From Lentinula raphanica (taxonomy: Eukaryota > Basidiomycota > Agaricomycetes > Agaricales > Omphalotaceae): a stretch of 64,000 nucleotides of DNA. The position numbers were made by a program, and so were the translations under genes. The stretch lies in assembly GCA_027919835.1 (NCBI GenBank), contig JANVFP010000004.1, positions 682,001 to 746,000 on the forward strand, in the 5' to 3' direction. Under the pieces are notes generated by a model. It saw only the letters and a list, made by a program, of their open reading frames with translations. It made no database searches and was not told where the DNA came from. Shown piece by piece: positions 9,588 to 20,887 of the stretch; position 1 is the first letter of the stretch; every line of letters begins with the position of its first letter.

Positions 9588-12500
9588 ATGGCTACGAGAA
9601 CTTTCATCACCGAGGACATCGAGGAGGACATCCGGTACACCCCTTACTCCTTCCATGTCCTTACCCCAAATTCACGTAACATCACTCGTGTTACACCAGC
9701 ACAGTTGCAGGACACTACTGCCAGCACTGCTTTACACTTTCCAGAGCGAGGTCGACAACTAGGACGTGCACCTCATAATCGTTCGTTGTCACCTCTTCCT
9801 CATTGTTCAACACAACCTCAACGTTCTGCCCCACCACATCTAGAACGTTCTTTCCAACACCAGTACTATACTCCAGAGTCTGTTGGGATCCCTATCCGAC
9901 ACAATCCTGGACAGGATAACCTGGCTGTTGAGATGGAGCTTGCTAATACTCCTCCCAGGAGACCAGCATCGACATTGCCTACCCAAGGTCAGATGTTACT
10001 TGCTGAGCTTGCTGCCAATGCTGGACATCATCCTCCTCAACAACAAGATATCCCTACTCGTCAACCTAGTTCAGGGTCTATGCATGGCCGTGATGTACCA
10101 TCACAAACAGGTACACCACCTCAACAAACACTGAATAGATCCACTAGTCAACCTTACCAAACCCCACCAACACCAGAGGAGTTTCATGAACACCTACGAG
10201 AGATTGAACAAGAAAACAACAGTAGGTCTAACATCATCCTGGATGATCCTCCTCTTGGTCGTCATCGTCCCTTAGGTCGTCCTCTTGCAGAGTCAACACC
10301 TTTTGTCTATGACAATGCTGCGGGACGTACTACACAATTTCGTTCATACTCTGATGGATATCGGGAGATTATGGGTGAGTCCCCACTACACTCAAGGAAT
10401 CTACATGTTCCCGACACACCTGTCAGACGTATGGCTCGTCGTCGTCATTCTGAGGACCATTCCTCACACTCGAGGTCTTCACTTGCATCCAACCATGCTA
10501 GTACTCAACGTCTCCTTCACCACTATGCAAACCTTGCTCGTACCTTGTTGATCAATGTTGGTATTGAGAATCAAGGAACATTGACTGCAGTGGGTTGGTT
10601 ACGGTTGTTCCGACAAATCATGAACACTCCTGAAGAACGTTTGTCGGATAACATCCGTCAGGCTTTACGGATGCCACAGGTCACCCAACGGACAAATTAT
10701 TTGTCAACTATCATTGCCCAACCTGATTACATCAGTTATATCAATGATACAGATACCTGGTCATCATATCTAAGGGTGGATCATCTACCTTTCGAGCGCA
10801 TGGAAACATTCATACCAGACTATCCAAATCATATTGAATACCTGGAGAGTAGTCCTCAAGATGAACAAGAGGTCATTGCACATGAAGTTGGGTTATTGAA
10901 AATTGTCAACCCAGCTCGTGAACTGTTGGACTCCTTACATCAGGAAAAGTACCTTTGGCTTAGGTAACCCAGAGATACCCCCCAAAACCTAGGCTCTCCC
11001 AAAGCACCCAAAGAAATCTGAAGCAAACTCAGGCTTGCCCAGGCTTTTCCAGGCAAACTCAGGCTTGCTCAGGCTTTTTCAGGCAAATTCAAAGTTCTTA
11101 AACTGCTGAGGTTTTGGGGGGTATCTCTAGGCAGCCTAGGCGCCAGGTCAGTTTTGCTGATGTAGGTTTCCGTGTTGACAACCGCACCTATGCAGGGTTG
11201 TTGAGGTTATTGCGTCGGATTGTTCAGCTCACTGATGATGAAGTTACACCAGATCTGGTACGGTCCCTTCAACAAGGGGATAGTGCTGATAAACTGTTGG
11301 ATTTGGAGGAACAGACACATAAACCCGAGTTTGATGCTCTCATCAACAATCCTGATGTCCGTTCAGTATATTCCTCAGCACCTTCATCACGCCAATCCTT
11401 AAATGATTATGATGAACAACATCGTAATCATAACAGCCAGTATTCTGAGATGCTACCATGGGAAGAGAGCATTGATATTACCCAATCCTGGCAAACCTTA
11501 CATGATGAACCTCGAAGTCGCATGCGTCAGGATACACCATGGAATCCAAGGATACAAAATTACTCACAACAAGTGCCTAACCAGACAATCACACCACAAT
11601 CCAGTAATATCCCTCGTATACAACATTACCATGGAAATTCAAGAAGGACCACTGGTACACTCCCTTCACAGCAGTTCATAGAGCCTCCTCGCTTAACAAC
11701 AATTGAGGAAGGACCCACTATTGAGAGTGTCCCTAGTGATCCCCCACAGCAGGAACCCATTGGGCATGATCCATCAAGTGAACCTCTTGGAGATGTTGAA
11801 ACGAGTGAAACCCAGAAGGCTACAAATTGTAGACAACAAAGGGTTACTGGGTGGAAAAAGACTAAAGGCAAGGTTCCAGAATACAATGCAGCAGAAAGTT
11901 CTGCTAAGCAAGAAGCATTGGTGGATAACCCTGGAACAACCGATACTCGAAATGATTCTAATATGTTCAACCGAGACACTCCACCCCACATGACAAGGCA
12001 GGAGCCTACTGTTGAATATGTAAGCCCCTTCCAACGTGATAATCGTCCTGGAGTGGGAACATCAAGCTATCCCCATATTCCGAATAAAGGAAAAGAACGG
12101 GAAGAAGGAAATGTCAAAACACCAATAAAAGATTTCTGTCCACGAGTCTTGGAAGAACAAGAGGATCACGATGAAGAAAATATAGAAGTGCAAAAAGCTA
12201 TCATTGACAGCTTCATCAATCATGAATGGCAACACCCATCTACTCCAGCACAGTATTATAAAACCCCAAGTCGGCATTCACCCGTAAACTCATCACCAAA
12301 AACTACCAAATGGTATTCCTTTGAAGAGCATAATACTACAGATCATGTCATACAACCCAACATTCATCCATTGGATTATGCAAACTCCTATCACCCCAGG
12401 TCACAGGGTCAAAGATCCCAGCACTCTGTACCATCTGTACACTCTATTGCAGGAGGTGGTGGAGGTGGAGAGCCACCAAATTCAGGTGGAGATGATGGTT

Positions 12501-13522
12501 ACGATGATGATGATGGAGGTGAAGACAAAGATAGACCCAATAATAAACTCAAACAAGGTCATCCAAAATGTAACTGCCAAGGACAACATAATGGGCAATG
12601 CTGCTGTAGAAAGAGTGGAGATGGCCGTAATAGTCGCAATGGTCGAGATGGTCATAACACTTGTGACTGCCAGAATAGGAGAAGCGACAACAAAGACTCC
12701 TACACTAGAGATTTGGAAAAGCAGTTACGGGAATATGAACGTGATGAGATGAACCGAGAGTCAAAGTTGGATATCAACAAACCAACAATGTTCTCTGGTG
12801 AAAATCGAACAGCATGGAGGGAGTTCAAGGAAAACTGTGAAAATTTCTTCACAGCTAAACCTCGAATTTACTCCAATGATATTTCCAGAGTTTCATTTGC
12901 TGCATCATACATGAGTGGACCAGCAAAACGGTACTATCAAAATTTGATGCGAAGGCAAAGAGCTGGATACAAAGTTGCTGAACTTGATAACTGGGACAAG
13001 TTTGTGATTTTGTTTGGACAAATGTTTGGTCTTCATTATGAAACTATCCAAGCACAGTCCAAGCTAGATGAATGCAATCAAGCATGGAGTGAATCATTTG
13101 GTGATTTCTGGGTAAGGTTTGAAGATATTGCTTTAATGACCAGTTATGACGATGAAGCATTACGATGGAGGTTATTGAAACAGATTCAAAATAATCTTCG
13201 CAATTGCCTAGTGGATCATGGTGAAATTCCAGCAACTCTTGCAGGTGTGGTAGATAAATTGTTGGTTCTAGACAGAGCCAAGCAGGCATTTATCAATATT
13301 GGTTCATCCTCAATACCCAACATAAACCTGGGAAATCGGCATCACTCCAATGATAATAATGCACTCATACCACATGTCACTGAACTGGACAGCTCACAAA
13401 TAGTTGACAACAGTCATCAGAGTCAAATTGCAAATAACCAATTACCCATGTCCCAAGATATTGTTACTATTGATGAAGACACTATAGCAATCATGGACAT
13501 GGATCCAGTGAAGGTTGGTTAA
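9588..13522 (+). CDS. Retrotransposon Gag-like polyprotein, spliced (about 1,255 aa)
   Basis: ATG 9588 lies 30 bp after the 5' LTR. Exon 1 runs to 10963 (frame ...EKYLWLR), a 167-nt intron follows, and exon 2 runs 11131-13522. The two exons total 3768 nt, exactly in frame. Most of the protein is Pro/Gln/Ser-rich and disordered. Near residues 780-830 is a Gly/Asp-rich tract, then a Cys-rich cluster with spacing like CxCx(5)CCC and CxC (12570-12670). The conserved Ty3-type retrotransposon Gag domain follows (about 12770-13310: WREFKENCENFF, YYQNLM, FGDFWVRFEDIALM). The order is unusual because Cys-rich knuckles normally follow the Gag domain. There is no pol. The stop lies about 25 nt before the polypurine tract, so little coding space has been lost at the 3' end. 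Confidence 0.85.
10964..11130 (+). repeat. Intron formed by a small inverted-repeat insertion
   Basis: The 167-bp segment starts GTAACC and ends CTCTAG, so it reads as a GT-AG intron, and removing it joins the two gag frames (TTAG|GCAGCC). Inside the splice sites lies a perfect 20-bp inverted repeat: agagataccccccaaaacct at 10971-10990 and its complement at 11109-11128. Between them two direct copies of a GCAAACTCAGGCTTGC...CAGGCTTTT unit occur. The structure is that of a MITE-like or introner-like insertion whose borders serve as splice sites. A 3-bp AGG flanks it on both sides, but duplication is not proven. Confidence 0.7.
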
Positions 13523-13547
13523 TCTTGAACCTTGAGGGCTCGGTTCT

Positions 13548-13564
13548 ATTGGGGAGGGATGTAC
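13548..13564 (+). promoter_or_regulatory. Polypurine tract priming plus-strand synthesis
   Basis: TTGGGGAGGGATGTAC directly abuts the 3' LTR start TGTTAGG. The G/A-rich run immediately upstream of a 3' LTR is the expected primer site for second-strand DNA synthesis. Confidence 0.6.
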
Positions 13565-13919
13565 TGTTAGGAAGTGAAACTTCAGACTGACAAAAGAACA
13601 CTTTGTTTAGTTGAAGACACTTATGGCAAGGACTCATAATATTGTTCTAACACTTGATCATGACTTACAATTTCGAAAATTTACTGCTTACATAATACAG
13701 ATTAGATATACTTCTCAATTCCCAATTGGGATAATCACTTTCCTTCTTATTTAGGCATTCATTTCCCACAGTATATACTATAAAAGGATTACCAACATCA
13801 GGAAAATACATCCCCTACTCAGGCTGTTATAAAGTGACCCCAGTGAATAGAGTTGGCTTAGGGCTGATAAGTCAATGAATTCTCTCTAGTGGCTTGAGCC
13901 AAGGTTGACTTTTTTCAAA

Positions 13920-14135
13920 TCTCAGAGTTAACCTGAGGTTAACTTGAGGGACTGAGGCTCACCTCAGGTTAACCTGAGTTGATCTTAGATCACCTAGGTT
14001 TAACCTTAAGTTGCCTAAGTTTAAACTAGGTTTACTTGAGGTTGCCTAAGTTTAAACTAGGTTTACTTGAAGTTGCCTAAGTTTAAACTAAGTTTACTTG
14101 AAGTTGCCTAGGTTTAAACTAAGTTAACCTGCATC
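13920..14135. repeat. Plavaka left subterminal repeats
   Basis: Short degenerate tandem units of about 30 bp, built on GTTGCCTAAGTTTAAACTAG, recur at least four times (13985-14130), preceded by AGGTTAACCTGAG-type units. Similar GGTAACC and GGTTAAC words occur near the right end (25450-25540). Such arrays are typical transposase-binding subterminal regions of CACTA-like elements. Confidence 0.6.
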
Positions 14136-14342
14136 AACCCTGGGTCAACCTGCATCAGCTTAGAATTAACTTAAGTTGTCCTTGATACAGCTTCGGTACA
14201 GTGGCTCAACTCCAGTCCAACTCAAGAGAACTGAGATTTAGCTTGAGTAAGCCTAGAATTAGACTCAGTCAATCTAGTTATGCTGAGATTAATACGAAAG
14301 TGTCTCAAGATTGCTCAGGTCTATTCAAGGTTTAAAGCATAA

Positions 14343-14452
14343 CATTAAACAGACTATATAATATAGGTAAAGAACGTGGTTTGGAGATTTCAGAAAACAT
14401 TAAACAAACTATATAATATAGGTAAAGAACGTGGTTTAAAGATTTTAGAAAA
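14343..14452. repeat. Tandem duplication, 55-bp unit, two copies
   Basis: A 55-bp unit beginning CATTAAACAGACTATATAAT is followed immediately by a second copy (14398-14452) with a few A/G and C/T differences. It lies just downstream of the DUF6532-like gene stop and may be part of its 3' flank. Confidence 0.75.
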
Positions 14453-14469
14453 GAGATTCAGGGGTATAA

Positions 14470-16467
14470 TTACGCTTCAGTAGAAGAGCTGGCACCTCCA
14501 CTATTACTAGCGGCTACAGCGCTGGCTTCTAGTTCAGCTAGATCTACTTCATTCATATCATTAGCTTCAACATCTAGAAGAAAAGTCTTGTTGGATTGAT
14601 TACTATTGAACGTTAAATGTTGTGAGTATAAATAGAACAAAGGAATATCAATACTCACAGAACTAAATTGAATAGTTTAGCCTCAAACCTATCAGCCCAA
14701 GTCGGAGCGGCTTCAGCAATTCGTTTATAAGAAGATAGATGATGATAATAACTAGAAACAGTTAATGTTTGATGTTATAATGGATGGACAGTAAGACTTA
14801 CCGTGAGTGGGCTGAATCAGTAAACTCAGAGTTACGATATGTTCCATCCGAATATTCCATAAGTGCGTGTTCGAGCTGTATAATCTTCAAGAGATGAATT
14901 TCAAGAAAAGATAAAAAGACATACAATAGTAACCATTAAAGCAATAGTAGGTCCTTTGATGCGCTTAGCAGCGACCATCTCTTTGAAGACAGCAATATTG
15001 GCACCACCCTTAGTAGCAAAATATTCCAGTCTAAGAAGATGAGCTATGCCGTCGGCTTCAAAGGGTTTCTTATTGTCAAAAGTACGACTCTAGTGTGATA
15101 GAATATCAGAACTTGAAGTTGATAAAGCCTCAAATTATTACTTACCTCAACGTTGATCCCCCCGTATTTGAAGTGACCATCACTAATAAGCCAATCAACC
15201 ATGTCCTTGACCTCCGTTGCTTTACGTGTTCCAGGAAGACAGTAGTAACTTGCTGTGAATTCTCTAGCTTTCTTAGCTAGAGAAGTAAACATGCCACCTC
15301 TGGCGTAGCCCATCTATATGAACATGTTAGTAAAGGAGAAAAGAAAAGGGAAGAAGTAAAATACAAAGGAAGTCAGTAATTTTTGAACGTCAGTGTCTTC
15401 CTTGATGGATTCAAAAACATCCACTAAAGATTCTTCCGCAGCAGTTTGTCTTGCAACGTCGAGGAAGAAAGCATGTTTGTCAGAAGGAAAAGCATCTTCG
15501 ATGGTGGATACCCTACGAGCGTTGCGTTTGCCAGCTACGGCAAGCTTACGCGTACGTGGAGTAAACATATTTGAAGTGACTTTGTAGACTTTGCGTTTTT
15601 CTGGAGAAGAATATGAACGTTTGGTGTGCGTCTTTGTGGGAGAGACATTCAGGCGTTGGCGAAGCTTGTTACGAGCCACAGCTGCTTGAATAGAGGATCT
15701 CTTAGAGGGAGAAGAGAAGGTTGAACCCATAGTAGGAGGCGTGTTGCCTACATCAATCTAAACGTGTATCAGTGAGGCATCCTAGCTTTATAGAAACAAT
15801 GGCCTAACGTACCCCATTGTCTGGCATATCAACTTCCATATCTTGGAACTCCTCAACCTCTTCGTCATCTTCTTGAGGAATGATTTGATCCTCATCTAAT
15901 TCGCTGACATGGTCCTCTTCAGCTCCTTCTACTCTTCCTATACAAAGAACTGTAAGCGTAATCAACTGTAACAAATGTTGAACCCTTACCAAACACCTGG
16001 TTGAATTCTTCTTCGTCAACGTCAGACGTTGCAGGAGGAGAAGTAGCTGTGATTTCTTCTTCTTCACTCATATCAGCTTCCTCCGAAGCTTTGACCGCCT
16101 TCACTTTTTCGCGTATATCTAAAAGAAATTTTTATCAATATATAATATATAAGTAGGAGAAGAAGCTACCTTTCTTTCTCTTTTCCTCTTCAGAACGTTG
16201 AGCCTGAAGCTTTACATACTCAGCAGCTCTGGGTCCCAGGGGTGGGCGGGATAGGCGGGTGCTGGAGGGAGCAGGAGATGCGCCTCTGTTCTTGACGTTT
16301 GGAGCTTTAGACTTTGTATTACTTTTAGAAGAAGCGGTAACAGCAGAGGAGGATTTCCCAGTAGCAGACGTAACAGTGGAAGACCTGGTAGACCTGGTAG
16401 TAGCAGAAGTAGAGGAACGTGTACTTCTACTAGGAACCGGGGCACTAGACTTCTTGTTATTTGCCAT
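14470..16467 (-). CDS. DUF6532-like protein carried by the Plavaka element, spliced
   Basis: ATG 16467 gives MANNKKSSAPVPSR and a long Ser/Thr-rich N-terminus. Acidic exons follow (about 16104-15800), then a basic segment with SNMFTPRTRKLAVAGKRNAR (15570), then an alpha-helical C-terminal half: FTSLAKKAREFTASYYCLPG (15260), FKEMVAAKRIKGPTIALMVT (14970) and LEHALMEYSDGTYRNSEF (14850), ending SSSTEA at 14470. The helical half, with a mid-domain GPTIALMVT and a following EYSDGTY, resembles the DUF6532 domain abundant in agaricomycetes; no activity is known. At least six exons with 50-60 nt introns are needed. It lies downstream of the dioxygenase-like gene on the same strand. Confidence 0.55.
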
Positions 16468-16576
16468 AGAAAATAGAAAGACTAAGAAGAGAAGATGAGG
16501 TGAGAAAAGAAGGTTAAAGGCGCTCAAGCGCTCATGAGAAGGTCTTTCAACAAAAATAATTATGTAAGACAAGTGA

Positions 16577-19500
16577 TTACAAAACATACATATTACCATC
16601 CCAGCCATTACCATCGTTCTGATAGGATATACCGTCCTTGTCTGAATGAATAACAGCGGAACATCTGATACCTTCATACTTCAAGTTGAAATGAGTCAAG
16701 AACCTGGAAGGAAAAATAACCCAATCCCCATGCATCAAATCTAACACAATACGAGGCTCGAACAGACACAGTCCTCCTCCTGTGTGTTCTCCTAAGTCCA
16801 GAACGATGCAAAGATTGTTATCCCCGTTATCTTTGTGAGCAACAGTCTCCACATTGATGTTAAGAACAAAGCTTGTAAAGGGCTTAACAGGAGAACTGTC
16901 GTTTAGAGGAAAAATATCCACGTTGGCTTCAACTTCTTTGAAGTCTTTTGGAAATAAGCCTAGGGCCTAAAGAAAATATCAACTCAAGAAACAAGAGAAT
17001 ATGCGCAAAAAGCTTTACCCTGGATACTATTTTTTGTAAAACCTCCCCTAACACTTCACATAATAGATGATATTCTTCAGCAAATGTTTGAAGATCCTTG
17101 GAAGAGCGCATAAAAAATTGAGATGTATTGGTTTTGCTGGCTTTAGCACAACGTAGGAAGAAAGGATGAACATCCGAAGGAGCTTTTTTGGCCTTGGAAT
17201 TTGCCTTTGAAGTTAGACGTTAGCATTAGATATACGTCTAGGACAATCGCAGTGTAACTTACTTTCTGACCATATCTTCCCCACGTTGAAAAATGAAACG
17301 TTGTAAAAAATTTTGTTCCAGGCTTCGAAAATGTTCTTTCTATAAGCTTGACTCCTGCTGGCTGAGTTCCAAAGAACATCATCAGTGAAGTAAGAAGCCG
17401 ACTGCGCTCTGCCATGCTCAAAGTTCCGTTGGTATAAAACAGCAATTTTCTTTGAGCATCCAGAACGCTAATCTCCCTTCTACAAGGTACAAGAGTATTA
17501 GAAAGGATAGCTAGAGGTAAAGGATTATCGTACCCTTTGATCAAAGCGTTAGATACTCTGAGCCATTTTTGACTATTCTTTAAACGACCAGGTTTAGAAC
17601 TCTCTTCTTTATCATCGTAGTATCTTTCACGCATCTAAAGACATGAGGTCAATACAAACTAAACCTGAGAGTAGAAGGCACCTACTCCGACAGCCAATTC
17701 TTCTAGAGTTAGTATTTGGATCCCCTCTTCAGCTCTTTCCCTGTGTTCCTCCGTCCAACTTTGGCGGCCAACACCCTTAGGAAAAGGATTTTTCCTACTT
17801 TCGTAACAAAATGTGGAGAACAACACTTCCACTTCCTCCTGAGAGTCGATGTTGTTGACAAAAATAGGAAAATCACTTTGGAGGTAAAAATCTTCCGAGT
17901 CGTTTTCGCTATCAGAGTCACCTTCATCCCATGAAGAGCCAAGATAGTTCCTAGTCATTTGATGTAGAGAATAACGTTCGAGTTCAGCAGGGATGACAGT
18001 TTCTAGTAGCTCCTGCCACCAGACGTATTGGCGTGGCAAAGGAGTCGCCGTGCTAAATCTTATTAGAAGGTGTTACAGGCAGGTGTAGAAGAAAACTCAC
18101 TGTTGAAAGAATCTATCGTAGTAATTATCACTTTGCTTTAGATTTCGACAAACCAATATTTTCGGAATATCGTAGTAGTCTCGAACTTTCTTGTGAAATA
18201 AGGTAGGTACCTCCAAGGGAATTTGACTGGCCAGCTTGATCAATAAGGGAACGATACTGCATCTTATTGCTTCTTGAATATCTAAACATAATCAGCACCC
18301 CTTCGCGCCATGGATGAAAGCAAACTCTCACAAAGGTTAGGGGGAAAACGTAGAAGATTGCTGAGTTCTATGATAGTAGTAGAGGTTACTCTGGATCCTT
18401 TGAGCTTCGAAGCTAAACCTGGCTTTCTAGCGATGATCATAAGAAGGTAGACAGTTCCTGAGGTAGGTTCAGTTATAGTATACGGCTAGTCAGAGGATGT
18501 AACAGACCTCCTGCAGCCAGCCTACCCCATCTAGATCCAGCGCTATACCAACTGAGCAGCGAACGCAGAGTAACGTTCTCGTCCTTCATTAAACTCCCCA
18601 ATACCGGTCGAAGACTGCTTTTTTCAACTTTACCCAACTCGTTCAGGCTTATTCTTTTGTGGTGTAAAATGCTGTAATAGGAAGGTCTTTAACTTTGAGG
18701 CTAGTACTTGAAGAGAATCGGAGTCACCTGTTGATTTTGGCAGCGAATAGAAGTTCCGTCATCATTCTCAAGAAAGTTATCCCAACATCTACAGTCTCTA
18801 CTCTGCCCAGAAGTCTGGTGAGGTTGACTAGGTTATCACTCACGCCTCTCTCTTCATCCTCCCAAGGCTTAACGGATATCGCCTGGAGGAGTCGTTCTAT
18901 CCAGCTATCGCAGGAGTCTGAATCCGCCTGAGTTCCTTCCCCTAACGCTATTTCCAGCAGTAACAAAGTTGCAGCGTTACGGACTTCTTTTGAGGAAGCT
19001 GCAGGAACATCGGAAACGAGCCAGCCAGAGACCTCCCCATCCCTTCTCCCTCCCTCGGCGCCTTCTTCCTCCTCCTCGTCTTCTTCTTCTAAGTCCTCCT
19101 CCTCCTCCTCCTCCTCCTCCTCACCCTCCTCTCCGCTAAGAGCTCGATGAGAGGTCTTCCGCTTTTTGGAAGCTCTGGCGTTCTGGCCGTTCCGGGTACA
19201 ACCAGCGCGAGCAGGTCTCCCTGGGCCTCCCCCTCCTCCTTCTACAGGGCCATTCGGGGCATGCGCAATTAACGCGCCATCTTCGCTAGCGTTTTGTTCC
19301 CCTTCTGTATTGGGTGCCCTGGGTCGGTCGAGTTGGCTGCGCGAAACTGCGTTCCCGTCGACGTTGAATTCGAAGCGGTCACCCTGTCCCTCATCCACGT
19401 TTAGTCCGTCTGAAACCTTCCTCTTTTGACCCCTAGCTCCTGCGCTGGCCTGGGTTTGCTATTAGAACCAGCCAAGAACTCCCTTAGGAAAAATCTTTAC

Positions 19501-20142
19501 CTGATCCTTGTAAACTCCTATCCCTGGGCCTACTTGGTCTGCCAGCCACTCCTCTACAGAGAAAGAGTAGGAATCCGCTTGATCTTGAAACCATTGATCG
19601 GTGAATTGATCGGTGAAATCTGAACCGACCAACGTTAGGTTGTCGGCGTCAGATTCCTCGCCGACCTCTAAGCGATCCGAAAGGTCAGCGGCAGCGTTGG
19701 ATTCCTCGCCGACCTCTAGGCGATCAGAAAGGGCAGCTGCGGCAGACAAGAGGGATTGGTCCGGGGTGACTAGGCCAGGGGAATCTTCTGAAGGAGAAGC
19801 GGGGGAGGGAGAAGGGGTAACTCTGCCTTCAGAAATCCACCCTAACTCTTTTTCTCTACGCTCTACTTCTCTTTCTCTACGTTCCAGATCCCTTAACCGT
19901 TCTTCTAAGGCTTGACCGGCTTCCTCCTGCCGAGTACGCCTCGTTTCAGAAAAAGGATCCGGCGGAATAACGGAACCAGAGGCTATACGAGCCGTACCCC
20001 CTAAGCTTCGTTGGGAGCTGAGGTGAGCAGGTAGACCCCGTTGCTGAGAGGGCAAGAGATGCGAGTTTTGAGTCAGAAAGCTAATAAGAAAGACCAATTG
20101 GTCTTCCGTAACCTGCAGGAACGGGGCGCGAGAGGATGACAT
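16577..20142 (-). CDS. Plavaka-borne 2OG-Fe(II) dioxygenase-like protein, many exons
   Basis: ATG 20142 (MSSSRAPFLQVTEDQ) starts a coiled-coil N-terminus (RDLERREREVERREKELG near 19860). A Glu-rich tract (about 19080-19150) follows, then helical middle exons (SLLSWYSAGSRWGRLAAGG at about 18560-18500; GTVYLLMIIARKPG near 18440; YVWWQELLETVIPAELERY at 18020). The C-terminal exon has a jelly-roll signature: AHKDNGDNNLCIVLDLGEH gives HxD (H 16835-16837, D 16829-16831), LDLMHGDWVIFPS, distal His in LTHFN (16691-16693) and Arg in GIRCSAVIH. All three iron ligands and the 2OG-binding Arg are present, with normal spacing. The gene ends at 16577. Substrate is unknown; by analogy with TET/JBP it may act on DNA bases, which is inference. 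I treat all exons as one gene from family resemblance. Confidence 0.65.
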
Positions 20143-20887
20143 ATTGGGTGTGGAAGAAAAGTTGGGTCGTCGCCCGAAAAGGAAACGACGACGGCAGGGG
20201 ATAACGAAAAGTTCGTTCACGTGCTGCTGGTTTTCAGCGCTTATTTTCTTCTCCTTGTTTCTACTTCTCGTTTCGGCCTCCCTCGAGGAGCGTTCTTCCC
20301 GCAGGTCCTTCCTCTCTCACGCACCGCTCATTCGACGCTATCCGATGCTCTCAGAACTCACGCACCGCTCCTTCGACGCTATTCGATGCTCCCAGAGCGT
20401 CTTCTCTCTATCTTCGTCTTCATCTCCTACTCTGGTGAGTATTCTTGACCGTTGCTCGTTCATCGATGATAGATATTGACTGTGTATTCGTAGTGATAGA
20501 ACGACCATAGGAGGGCTTGGAAACGTCTCAAGAAAACTTAAGAATATCGCAACGTAGGCCAGATGGACGGTCATCGGAAAGGAATCGAGGGACTTTGTGT
20601 CTATCAACAAGGGATGATTGATGCACGGGGATATAGTCGTTAGAGGGAGAAGAAGGGTCCGAAAAGTTCAGAAACAAACTCTGCATACTCAACGCTCCGA
20701 GTCGATTCCTGGGAGCGTTTTCAGTGCAGGACCAGGTTTCCTCCCCTTCTCATTCTCCTCCTTACCCACGACGCCACGCTCTGGTAGACACTCACGGACT
20801 CTCACCTCCCTCTCACCTCCTCGTAGCGCACTGCCAGACGCTGCATCGCACCCACACGCTTCCGAAACTTCAACTGCTATCGGGAAG

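Noticed and set aside
13960..14130. CRISPR-like or satellite array
   Set aside because: Units are degenerate, unequally spaced and lack unique spacers; they fit Plavaka subterminal repeats in a eukaryotic element.
14470..16467. Ser-rich minus-strand gene as histone or chromatin protein
   Set aside because: The Ser/Thr/Lys-rich start is low complexity only; the helical C-terminus fits DUF6532 better.
18515..18575. Minus-strand tRNA-like A-box (GCTCAGTTGGTATAGCGC)
   Set aside because: No matching T-arm or acceptor stem follows, and the bases code for SLLSWYSAGSRWGRLAAGG in the dioxygenase-like gene, whose frame continues on both sides.
18724..19398. Glu-rich minus-strand frame as an independent gene
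   Set aside because: It has no own start context, and the flanking exons on the same strand belong to one multi-exon Plavaka gene.
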